Shown here: one piece after another, positions 1-6,028 of the stretch | Layout: every line of letters begins with the position of its first letter | How positions within the stretch are numbered: position 1 is the stretch's first letter | Notes under the pieces: model-generated | Told to the model about the DNA's origin: nothing | Databases searched by the model: none | What the model saw: the letters and a program-made list of their open reading frames with translations, nothing else | Translations under genes and position numbers: made by a program | NCBI GenBank assembly: GCA_002746275.1 | Contig: NVWR01000001.1 | Coordinates: 1,051,324 to 1,057,351, forward strand | Direction: 5' to 3' | DNA: 6,028 nucleotides | Source: Rhodobiaceae bacterium | GTDB lineage: Bacteria > Pseudomonadota > Alphaproteobacteria > Parvibaculales > Parvibaculaceae

Positions 1-1070
1 GTTGCAAAGGCCAGGGCCAACAAGGACGAGCCACCATATGAAATAAACGGCAGTGTCATGCCCTTGGCAGGCATCAGGTTGAGATTGACGGATAGGTTGA
101 TGAGTGCCTGGGAGCCAATGAGAAGCGTCAGGCCACAGACAGACAATTGCACAAAGAGGTTGGTCTCCTCGAGCGCGCGCATCAACGTGCGGATCACGAT
201 GAAGGAAAACAAACCAATAATCAGAAGCCCGGCGAGCACGCCGAACTCCTCTGCAGCAACAGCGAAAACGAAATCTGTATGTGCATCCGGCAGGATGAGC
301 TTGACAGATCCCTCGCCCGGACCGCGTCCAAAAAAGCCACCCGCGCGCACAGCTTCCATCGCCCGGTCAATTTGATAAGTGTCTCCGGACGCCGGATCCA
401 CAAACCGATCTACCCGGCTCGCCACATGCGGTACCAATTGATAGGCAGCAACGGCACCACCAATACCCACCGCACCCAGCCCAATGATCCAGATCCACGA
501 GATGCCGACCATGAAAAGCATGCCACCAAACACAAGCGTCACCAGGCTCGCCTGCCCAAAGTCAGGTTGTAGGACCAGAAGAGAGACAAACATACCGTAG
601 GAGACAAAGGCAAGGACCATGCCCAGCGCGCCCTTCGTCTTACTCCCCTCAGAAAACATCCAGGCCGCCACAACAACAAAGGCGGGTTTGACAAATTCAG
701 AGGGTTGCAACGAAAACCCCGCAATATAAAGCCACCGGGTCGCCCCTTTGATTTCCGGACCGATCAACAATGTCCCGACCATCAAAACAATACCGCCGAA
801 AAAGGCAATCGTTGCGATGCGACGAACCTGCCGTACAGAGAGAAATGACACACCAAATATGATGGCCAACGCAGGCACGAGAAACATGGATTGCCGATAA
901 ACAAAGTGAAACGTATCCAGCGAAAGCCGATTGGCGACAGCCGGACTTGCAGCGAGCGTCAGAACAACACCGAAGGCCACAAGCATCAAAATCGCCACCA
1001 CCGTCCACCGGTCAATGGTCCACCACCATTTGGAAAGTTCAGAGCGATTGGCACGTGAAAGTCTGATCAT
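1..1070 (-). CDS. ftsW: Septal peptidoglycan glycosyltransferase FtsW (3' end cut by window)
   Basis: SEDS-family integral membrane glycosyltransferase that polymerises lipid II into glycan strands at the division septum with the class B PBP FtsI. The frame runs from ATG 1070 to the window edge with no stop, giving 356 residues; FtsW proteins usually have about 380-420, so perhaps 25-60 are missing. A short polar N-terminus containing Trp15-17 precedes hydrophobic segment 24-42, followed by further membrane segments. Family motifs: GATRW (109-113), QPSEFVKP (122-129), QPDFGQ (168-173), GRGPGEGSVK (248-257), LPDAHTDFVFAV (260-271) and AKGMTLPFISYGGSS (335-349). Asp266 in HTDF aligns with the Asp considered catalytic in SEDS proteins (Asp297 in E. 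coli FtsW). FtsW rather than RodA is supported by its place between murD and the expected murG and by the PAKGMTLPFISYGGSS form of the C-terminal motif. The start overlaps the murD stop (ATGA) and follows a complete AGGAGG by nine bases. Confidence 0.96.
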   Translation of the reverse strand, partial: MIRLSRANRSELSKWWWTIDRWTVVAILMLVAFGVVLTLAASPAVANRLSLDTFHFVYRQSMFLVPALAIIFGVSFLSVRQVRRIATIAFFGGIVLMVGTLLIGPEIKGATRWLYIAGFSLQPSEFVKPAFVVVAAWMFSEGSKTKGALGMVLAFVSYGMFVSLLVLQPDFGQASLVTLVFGGMLFMVGISWIWIIGLGAVGIGGAVAAYQLVPHVASRVDRFVDPASGDTYQIDRAMEAVRAGGFFGRGPGEGSVKLILPDAHTDFVFAVAAEEFGVLAGLLIIGLFSFIVIRTLMRALEETNLFVQLSVCGLTLLIGSQALINLSVNLNLMPAKGMTLPFISYGGSSLLALAFA

Positions 1071-2488
1071 GCGGCCGCCCCTCCTACCTTGAACGCCTTC
1101 AGCGCAGCACCGACCATGTCGCGGAAGGCATCCCCCCGCGCCTCAAAATTCTTGAACTGATCGAAAGAAGCACAGGCCGGCGACAAGAGCACCACAGGCC
1201 GCCTGCCCTCCTGCGCCGCCTGAACTGCAGCTTGAACGGCTGCCGCAACGGCAGCGTCCAGTCGTTTGGCGTCTACTGCCTCAACATGGGTAGACAGTGT
1301 TTTGCTAAACGCAGGAGCCGCTTCCCCAATAAGGTAGGCACGTGCAAGCTTTGGAAACCAAGATGCAAGAGGCTCTATGCCCCCTGCTTTGGGAACACCA
1401 CCCGCAATCCAGAAAATGTCGTCATAGGCATCAAGTGCCTTGGCCGCGGCTTCCGCATTGGTGGCCTTACTATCATTGACGAACAAGACACCGGCTTCTT
1501 CAGCAACAATTTCCATCCGATGAGCCAGACCAGGGAATGTGCGAAACGAAGCAAAAATACGATCCGGTGCAAACTCCAGCGTCCGCCCAACGGCATAAGC
1601 AGCAGCGGCATTTTGCCAATTGTGCGTCCCGGCAAGGGTCTTCAGGCCCTTCAGGTCACCCGAACGATCTGTTTTTCCAGATTGGCTGTCGTATAGAATT
1701 CCATCCAGCACACAGACTCCGCGCCCCAGAGATTTTTTGACGGAAACAGGGACCAAGGTCGCCGTCTTACGCCCACATACAGACGTGCAAATCTCAGACG
1801 AAAGCACATCATCAATCCCGACAATCGCCGTATCACCTTCTAATTGATGTTGAAACAAACGGGCTTTCACGGCCGCGTAACGCGCAAGCGTTCCATGACG
1901 GTCAATGTGGTCAGGTGTGATATTGAGCAACACAGCTATGTTGGGCCGCAATGTGGGAGCCAGATCAATCTGGTAAGAGGAAACTTCCACCACATAAACG
2001 GTGTCGGATCTGGGCGTCCCGAGATCAAATACCGGCTTGCCAATATTACCGCCAACCTCAGCACGGTGTCCATTTGCGTTGATCATGTGACCAATCAGCG
2101 CCGTCGTCGTCGACTTACCATTCGTTCCGGTGATGGCAACAATGCAAGCGTCGGGGTTGAGCGAGCGGATCTCGTTCTGAAACAGTTCAACATCGCCCAA
2201 AATCGGAACACCCGCACTCTGTGCCCGTTTAACAATCTCATGAGGTTCAGGGTGTGTGAGCGGAACGCCGGGCGCCAAGACAAGCGCAGCCATCCCCTCA
2301 AGCGAGGTCGAATTAAGGTCGCAAATCGGAATGCCCGCCTCAGCCGCCGCAGTGCGTTGCAGCTCACCATCGTCCCACGCCAACACATCCGCCCCACCCG
2401 CTACAAGCGCACGCGCCGTTGCAAGCCCGGACGCACCGAGCCCAAAAACAGCAACCTTACGGTCTTTATATGCGCGCGCAGCAAGCAC
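1067..2488 (-). CDS. murD: UDP-N-acetylmuramoyl-L-alanine--D-glutamate ligase MurD
   Basis: Cytoplasmic ATP-dependent ligase adding D-glutamate to UDP-MurNAc-L-Ala, the step before MurE. It has 473 residues, slightly longer than E. coli MurD (438) and normal for alphaproteobacterial forms. An N-terminal Rossmann-like domain with FGLGASGLA (15-23) binds the UDP-sugar. The central domain has the P-loop GTNGKSTT (121-128), VGGNIGKP (145-152), EVSSYQID (168-175), NITPDHIDRH (189-198) and Lys208, the expected carbamylated lysine. The C-terminal domain has FPGLAHRME (318-326), NDSKATN (338-344) and LLSPACASFDQFKNF (434-448). The start is a GTG. This choice is nearly forced: the in-frame mraY TAG stop lies only two codons upstream, and the conserved N-terminus follows at once. 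The Shine-Dalgarno match (GAGG, nine bases upstream) is weaker than those of murF, mraY and ftsW. A short AAVQ-like repeat occurs at 416-426. The last four bases, ATGA, overlap the ftsW start, and the GGAAA tail is encoded over the ftsW ribosome binding site. Confidence 0.97.
   Translation of the reverse strand: MLAARAYKDRKVAVFGLGASGLATARALVAGGADVLAWDDGELQRTAAAEAGIPICDLNSTSLEGMAALVLAPGVPLTHPEPHEIVKRAQSAGVPILGDVELFQNEIRSLNPDACIVAITGTNGKSTTTALIGHMINANGHRAEVGGNIGKPVFDLGTPRSDTVYVVEVSSYQIDLAPTLRPNIAVLLNITPDHIDRHGTLARYAAVKARLFQHQLEGDTAIVGIDDVLSSEICTSVCGRKTATLVPVSVKKSLGRGVCVLDGILYDSQSGKTDRSGDLKGLKTLAGTHNWQNAAAAYAVGRTLEFAPDRIFASFRTFPGLAHRMEIVAEEAGVLFVNDSKATNAEAAAKALDAYDDIFWIAGGVPKAGGIEPLASWFPKLARAYLIGEAAPAFSKTLSTHVEAVDAKRLDAAVAAAVQAAVQAAQEGRRPVVLLSPACASFDQFKNFEARGDAFRDMVGAALKAFKVGGAAA
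1080..1085 (-). promoter_or_regulatory. Ribosome binding site of ftsW
   Basis: A complete AGGAGG anti-16S match on the minus strand lies nine bases before the ftsW ATG, inside the Val-Gly-Gly codons near the end of murD. It is the strongest Shine-Dalgarno sequence seen in the window. Confidence 0.8.
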
Positions 2489-2494
2489 CTGACG

Positions 2495-3583
2495 CTACCT
2501 CAATTTCAACGTTGCCAGTCCGGCCATCGCCAGAACCACAGAAATAATCCAAAACCGAATGACGATTGTCGCCTCCGCCCATCCCTTTTGTTCAAAGTGA
2601 TGATGCAGGGGTGCCATGCGGAAAACACGTTTGCCTGTAAGTTTGAAACTCGCGACCTGGACAATGACCGAGACGGCTTCCAGGACAAAAAGACCGCCGA
2701 TAATTCCAAGCACCAATTCATGCTTGGCGACCACAGCAATCGCCCCAAGCGCGCCCCCTAGAGCCAACGAGCCGGTGTCACCCATAAAGACCGAAGCCGG
2801 AGGCGCGTTGTACCAAAGGAAACCAAGCCCGGCGCCCAGCAGTGCCCCGCAAAATACAGCCAGTTCGCCAGAGCCCGGCACAAAGTGGATTTGCAGATAG
2901 TCAGAGAAAACCGCATTGCCTACCAGATAGGAAATGAACCCGAAGCTCGCTGCGGCAATCATGACCGGCACGATGGCAAGCCCGTCCAGTCCATCGGTGA
3001 GATTGACAGCGTTAGACGCTCCCACAATCACAAAGATGCCAAAGAAGAAAAAGAAGCTACCGAGAGGGATCAGCAAGTCTTTCAAAAATGGAACGGCAAT
3101 CGACGTTGCGAGTTCTGCGGGTGCAACCTGCATCAGCGCGTAAACCGCCACCGCTGATATTGCAGCCTCCAAAACGAGTTTCAGTTTACCAGGGACACCA
3201 TCGCTCGAAGATTTCGATACCTTCAAATAGTCATCGGCAAAACCCACGGCGCCAAAACCCAGCGTCACCAAAAGCACTATCCAGACATAGGCATTGTGCA
3301 GGTTCGACCAAATCAAAACCGATGGCACAAGCCCTAATAAAATTAGGAAACCACCCATCGTGGGTGTACCCTTTTTCGTCAGCAAATGTCCTGCAGGTCC
3401 ATCTTCGCGAATAGGCTGCCCATGGGTCTGGCGCGCGCGCAGCGCTCGAATAACCGCAGGCCCAAAAAGAAAACTGACAAGAAATGCCGTCACAGTCGCC
3501 CCGCCAGTGCGAAACGTGATGTACCGAAACACATTAAGCCCAGGCACCTGGTCGGCATATTGCGCCGCTAAGTCAAACAGCAT
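2495..3583 (-). CDS. mraY: Phospho-N-acetylmuramoyl-pentapeptide transferase MraY
   Basis: Integral inner-membrane enzyme that transfers phospho-MurNAc-pentapeptide from UDP to undecaprenyl phosphate, giving lipid I, the first membrane step of peptidoglycan synthesis. Its 362 residues match the family length (360 in E. coli). Visible motifs: [11 protein letters not shown] (19-29) at the N-terminus; KKGTPTMGG (70-78); FADDYLK (115-121) with the acidic pair Asp117-Asp118; [16 protein letters not shown] (188-203); MGDTGS (267-272), whose Asp269 corresponds to catalytic Asp267 of E. coli; and the cytoplasmic histidine triplet PLHHHFE (325-331). Multiple hydrophobic segments fit the ten-helix family topology. 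Segment 177-181 is five consecutive Phe. The ATG touches the murF TAG stop (TAGATG) and has GAGGAG seven bases upstream, so coupling to murF is likely. The TAG stop is in frame with murD, six bases before the murD GTG. Confidence 0.98.
   Translation of the reverse strand: MLFDLAAQYADQVPGLNVFRYITFRTGGATVTAFLVSFLFGPAVIRALRARQTHGQPIREDGPAGHLLTKKGTPTMGGFLILLGLVPSVLIWSNLHNAYVWIVLLVTLGFGAVGFADDYLKVSKSSSDGVPGKLKLVLEAAISAVAVYALMQVAPAELATSIAVPFLKDLLIPLGSFFFFFGIFVIVGASNAVNLTDGLDGLAIVPVMIAAASFGFISYLVGNAVFSDYLQIHFVPGSGELAVFCGALLGAGLGFLWYNAPPASVFMGDTGSLALGGALGAIAVVAKHELVLGIIGGLFVLEAVSVIVQVASFKLTGKRVFRMAPLHHHFEQKGWAEATIVIRFWIISVVLAMAGLATLKLR
2498..2501 (-). promoter_or_regulatory. Weak ribosome binding site of murD
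   Basis: GAGG in the last codons of mraY lies nine bases before the murD GTG. It is shorter than the sites of the neighbouring genes. With the GTG start, this suggests murD is translated less efficiently or depends on ribosomes arriving from mraY; that is an inference. Confidence 0.55.
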
Positions 3584-5011
3584 CTACGAGCTCCTCGTGA
3601 TTTTGGACGCAGCCGCGTCATTTTCAGTTGCCAACAGGCCATCAACCACCAGCCCCATACGCGATCCCAGTGATCCCTTAATCATCACAGCGTCCCCATC
3701 ACACACATCGCGGACAAGCATGCTCAGAAGCACTTCAGAATTTTCGGCATACCCGCCCTGACGTTCAACAGGCAGCGCGTCATAGAGAGATTGCATAAGC
3801 GGGCCACAGGCATAGACACAATTGATATTCTTGTCGTTCAGCGCGCTGGCAAGATCCTGGTGGATCATTTTTTCGTCGACACCCAGTTCCAACATGTCAC
3901 CCAGAACCGCAATGCGGCGCGCGCGGCCAGAAACATCTGCGCCAGCCAGCGTTGCAAACGCCGCTTTCATTGACGCTGGGTTAGCATTGTAGCTTTCATC
4001 GATCAGAAGGAATTGCCGGTCTTTCGCGCGCACAATGTGTCGTTCGCCACGCCCCTTGGGCGCCACAAGCTTAGCAAGGCTCATACCCGCGAGAGCGAGA
4101 TCGCCTCCCATTGCAGAGACAACGCCCAAAAGCCCGAGCGAGTTCATAACAAGATGCATGCCTGGCGTGCCAAGCTTATAGGTCATGGGCTGACCACAAA
4201 CCATCGCAGAGATGCACGAGCAAGTCGCATGCAGGGCGCTTTTTTCCAGCTGCACATCCGCACCAACACCTTCGCCAAAACTGATGATCTGTTTAACGCC
4301 ACAAGCTTCCGCACGGGCTTTCAACCGGTCATGGTGTGGATTGTCAAAGTTGATCACAGCGGTACCGCCGGCTTTCAGACCCTCGAAAATCTCTCCCTTT
4401 GCATCAGCAATTTGTTCAACACTCTCGAAATGCGCCATATGGACCGCATCAACGCGGGTCACCATGGCAACATCTGGTTGCACAAGCTGCGTCAGCGGCA
4501 CGATTTCGCCTGGATGGTTCATCCCGATTTCAAAAATGGCCCATTGCGTATCCGCAGGCATGCGCGCCAGCGTCAGCGGCACGCCCCAATGATTATTGTA
4601 GGATGCGGCTGAGGCATGGGTCCGCCCTTGGTCCTCGAAAATCGCGCGCAGCGCTTCCTTCGTACTTGTCTTGCCAACACTACCCGTGATGGCGGCAACT
4701 TTGGCAGAGGTCCGCGCCCGGGCCGCGCGCCCCAAAGCATTCAAGGCAACAAGTGTGTCCTCAACCACAAGCAACGCATCATCGGCAACACCCGGACAAG
4801 GCCGGGAGACCAGGGCGGCTGCGGCCCCTTTGGCAATCGCATCGACAACATGTGCGTGACCGTCGGAATTATCTCCGTTTAGTGCAACAAAAAGGTCGCC
4901 TAGTTCCAGAGTGCGCGTATCGATAGACACGCCCGTTGCGGACCAGGTGCCTTGCACCTTGCCGCCAGTCGCCGCTGCAGCTTCCTCAGCTGTCCATAGC
5001 GCGTCACTCAT
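3584..5011 (-). CDS. murF: UDP-N-acetylmuramoyl-tripeptide--D-alanyl-D-alanine ligase MurF
   Basis: Cytoplasmic ATP-dependent ligase that joins D-Ala-D-Ala to UDP-MurNAc-tripeptide, finishing the soluble pentapeptide precursor used by MraY. It has 475 residues from the chosen ATG, close to the family's usual 450-480. In order: N-terminal substrate domain with SIDTRTLELGDLFVAL (29-44); P-loop TGSVGKTS (109-116); NNHWGVPLT (139-147); EIGMNHPGE (161-169); AKGEIF (204-209), which carries the family's conserved lysine; DESYNANP (338-345); VLGDMLELG (369-377); and C-terminal KGSLGSRM (445-452). The same frame is open upstream to a GTG at 5035. I chose ATG 5011 because GAGGAG lies six bases before it and because the conserved N-terminus begins just after it; the GTG would add eight unconserved-looking residues (MQLYEERR). 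The start overlaps the murE stop as ATGAGTGA, which suggests translational coupling. The stop is TAG, directly followed by the mraY ATG. Three Cys in nine residues (264, 266, 272) are unusual. Confidence 0.97.
   Translation of the reverse strand: MSDALWTAEEAAAATGGKVQGTWSATGVSIDTRTLELGDLFVALNGDNSDGHAHVVDAIAKGAAAALVSRPCPGVADDALLVVEDTLVALNALGRAARARTSAKVAAITGSVGKTSTKEALRAIFEDQGRTHASAASYNNHWGVPLTLARMPADTQWAIFEIGMNHPGEIVPLTQLVQPDVAMVTRVDAVHMAHFESVEQIADAKGEIFEGLKAGGTAVINFDNPHHDRLKARAEACGVKQIISFGEGVGADVQLEKSALHATCSCISAMVCGQPMTYKLGTPGMHLVMNSLGLLGVVSAMGGDLALAGMSLAKLVAPKGRGERHIVRAKDRQFLLIDESYNANPASMKAAFATLAGADVSGRARRIAVLGDMLELGVDEKMIHQDLASALNDKNINCVYACGPLMQSLYDALPVERQGGYAENSEVLLSMLVRDVCDGDAVMIKGSLGSRMGLVVDGLLATENDAAASKITRSS
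3591..3596 (-). promoter_or_regulatory. Ribosome binding site of mraY
   Basis: GAGGAG on the minus strand lies within the murF 3' end, seven bases before the mraY ATG. The murF stop codon fills the last three bases of the spacer, so ribosomes ending murF stop exactly where mraY begins. Confidence 0.8.
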
Positions 5012-6028
5012 GCGCCTCTCCTCGTACAGCTGCACTCACAGCGTCATGATCCGAAAACGGCACGACTTCATTGCCAATGATCTGACCTGTTTCGTGCCCT
5101 TTACCCGCGACAACGAGGCAGTCGCCCGTTTGCAATAGCCCAACAGCTTCTGCAATCGCCGCCGCGCGGTCACCAATTTCACGCAGCCCTGACCCACCCG
5201 CCAAGATGGCAGCCCGAATGGCGGCAGCATCTTCAGATCGAGGGTTATCATCTGTCACGATAGCTATATCGGCGGATTGCGACGCAATTTTGCCCATTTG
5301 AGGGCGCTTGCCACTGTCACGGTCGCCACCGCACCCAAAGACCACAACCAGCCGTCCACTAGTGTGCGGGCGCAGAGCCATCAGGGCTGTCTCAAGTGCG
5401 TCTGGCGTATGAGCGTAGTCGATGAATACCGTCGCCCCATTATCCAAATGCGCCACATTCTCCAACCGCCCTTTGGCTCCCACCAGATTTTCCAATGCTC
5501 TGAAAGTCTGCGTGGGGTTACCCCCAAGCCCAATAACCAGCCCCGCAGCCACCAGCGCGTTGGACGCTTGAAACGATCCAACCAGCGGCAATTGAATTTC
5601 ATAGTGAACACCATCGTGTACAACCTGCAGACGCTGGCCCCTGGGTTCTGCCTGCAGACCTTCAAGGCAAATGTCACGACCCTTGCGACCCACTGCGATG
5701 ATGCGATGTCCGCGTGCCCAGGAAACCGCCTCAAATTCTTGAGCATTTTCAGCATCCACATTGATGACGGCCACACCGCCCGGCCCCATCACTTCGCCAA
5801 AGAGCCGCATTTTGGCATAAAGATACTCATCAAACGTCGCGTGATAATCGAGATGGTCTCGCGTCAGATTTGTAAAAGCAGCCGCTGAAATCCGAACACC
5901 GTCAAGCCGATATTGCGCCAGACCGTGACTTGAGGCCTCAAGAGCCAGATGGCTCACTTTGTCTTTTGTGAGCAGTGCAAGTTCCGCATGAAGCCGGACA
6001 GGGTCGGGTGTTGTATGCTCCAGCGGAC
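5004..6028 (-). CDS. murE: UDP-N-acetylmuramoyl-L-alanyl-D-glutamate--2,6-diaminopimelate ligase MurE (5' end cut by window)
   Basis: Cytoplasmic ATP-dependent Mur ligase that adds the third stem-peptide residue, here predicted to be meso-diaminopimelate, to UDP-MurNAc-L-Ala-D-Glu. 340 residues are visible and the TGA stop is at 5006-5004. Numbering from the first complete codon, the visible part begins near the TTPDP substrate-binding segment (5-9). It continues with EASSHGL (30-36), TNLTRDHLDYH (52-62), AKMRLF with the lysine that is carbamylated in this family (Lys72, codon 5811-5813), DYAHTPDALE (203-212), GCGGDRDSGKRP (231-242), DNPR (260-263, codons 5238-5249) and GKGHETGQ (308-315). 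DNPR is the meso-DAP signature; lysine-adding enzymes differ there. The family is about 480-500 residues long, so roughly 150 residues, including the N-terminal domain and the GTNGKT-type P-loop, lie beyond 6028. A GTG at 5957 opens a shorter frame, but conserved sequence continues upstream of it, so it is an internal Val codon. The gene overlaps murF by 8 bases. Confidence 0.97.
   Translation of the reverse strand, partial: PLEHTTPDPVRLHAELALLTKDKVSHLALEASSHGLAQYRLDGVRISAAAFTNLTRDHLDYHATFDEYLYAKMRLFGEVMGPGGVAVINVDAENAQEFEAVSWARGHRIIAVGRKGRDICLEGLQAEPRGQRLQVVHDGVHYEIQLPLVGSFQASNALVAAGLVIGLGGNPTQTFRALENLVGAKGRLENVAHLDNGATVFIDYAHTPDALETALMALRPHTSGRLVVVFGCGGDRDSGKRPQMGKIASQSADIAIVTDDNPRSEDAAAIRAAILAGGSGLREIGDRAAAIAEAVGLLQTGDCLVVAGKGHETGQIIGNEVVPFSDHDAVSAAVRGEAHE
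5018..5023 (-). promoter_or_regulatory. Ribosome binding site of murF
   Basis: GAGGAG on the minus strand lies inside the last codons of murE, six bases before ATG 5011. It decides the murF start in favour of this ATG over the in-frame GTG at 5035, because the latter lies upstream of the site. Confidence 0.8.

Noticed and set aside
697..1008. Minus-strand open frame of 103 codons inside ftsW
   Set aside because: It is in a different frame from ftsW. The ftsW frame is open across the whole stretch and carries the family motifs, so this one is an overlap artefact.
1071..1078. Palindromic GCGGCCGC next to the ftsW start
   Set aside because: It is an eight-base palindrome within Ala/Gly codons in a moderately GC-rich gene. 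It has no U-tract and is too short to argue for a terminator or operator.
1844..2761. Plus-strand open frame of 305 codons opposite the murD-mraY junction
   Set aside because: It lies wholly antisense to two strongly conserved genes, runs across their junction, has a basic, low-information composition and shows no recognisable motif. It is a shadow of the coding strand.
4013..4612. Plus-strand open frame of 199 codons opposite murF
   Set aside because: It is antisense to the conserved core of murF, and its His- and Arg-rich sequence is typical of reverse-complement translation. I see no motif and no convincing independent start.
5277..5888. Plus-strand open frame of 203 codons opposite murE
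   Set aside because: It is antisense to conserved murE motifs and has no recognisable domain or promoter.
5004..5957. A complete 317-residue MurE starting at GTG 5957
   Set aside because: The frame remains open to 6028, and the conserved TTPDP segment and the residues leading into EASSHGL lie upstream of this GTG. The gene is longer and is cut by the window edge.
1..6028. A hidden novel system, mobile element, CRISPR array or RNA gene
   Set aside because: The five conserved dcw genes cover essentially every base, with gaps of at most six bases. I saw no repeats with spacers, no insertion-sequence ends, no tRNA-like folds and no change in character along the window.

Overview
The window is one uninterrupted stretch of the division and cell wall (dcw) gene cluster, entirely on the minus strand. 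In the direction of transcription (right to left) it reads murE (5' end missing) - murF - mraY - murD - ftsW (3' end missing). All five products are recognised from several diagnostic motifs each. The gene order is the classical one for Proteobacteria. The protein sequences, the MraY N-terminal region especially, look alphaproteobacterial, but that placement is an inference made without a database search. The DNPR motif of MurE indicates a cell wall containing meso-diaminopimelate, as in nearly all Gram-negative bacteria.

Layout, in transcription order: murE 6028-5004 (340 residues visible; the N-terminal domain and P-loop lie outside the window); murF 5011-3584 (8-base overlap with murE); mraY 3583-2495 (ATG directly after the murF stop); murD 2488-1067 (GTG start, six bases after the mraY stop); ftsW 1070-1 (ATGA overlap with murD; about 356 residues visible). 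There is no intergenic space longer than six bases, and I see no terminator, internal promoter, RNA gene, mobile element or CRISPR array. Each downstream gene has its Shine-Dalgarno sequence inside the 3' end of the gene before it, so the segment looks like one mRNA with translational coupling.

The genes act in sequence. MurE adds meso-DAP to UDP-MurNAc-L-Ala-D-Glu. MurF adds D-Ala-D-Ala to give the UDP-MurNAc-pentapeptide. MraY moves the phospho-MurNAc-pentapeptide onto undecaprenyl phosphate to make lipid I. MurD acts earlier in the pathway, adding D-Glu before MurE. FtsW polymerises lipid II into septal glycan at the division site, together with its class B PBP (FtsI), whose gene is expected just upstream of murE.

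I found no novel system here; this is conserved core genome. The points worth a second look are small: murF, mraY and murD share one reading frame and are separated only by amber (TAG) stops; the C-terminal tail of MurD is written over a full AGGAGG ribosome binding site for ftsW; and two start codons could easily be misplaced by automatic annotation.
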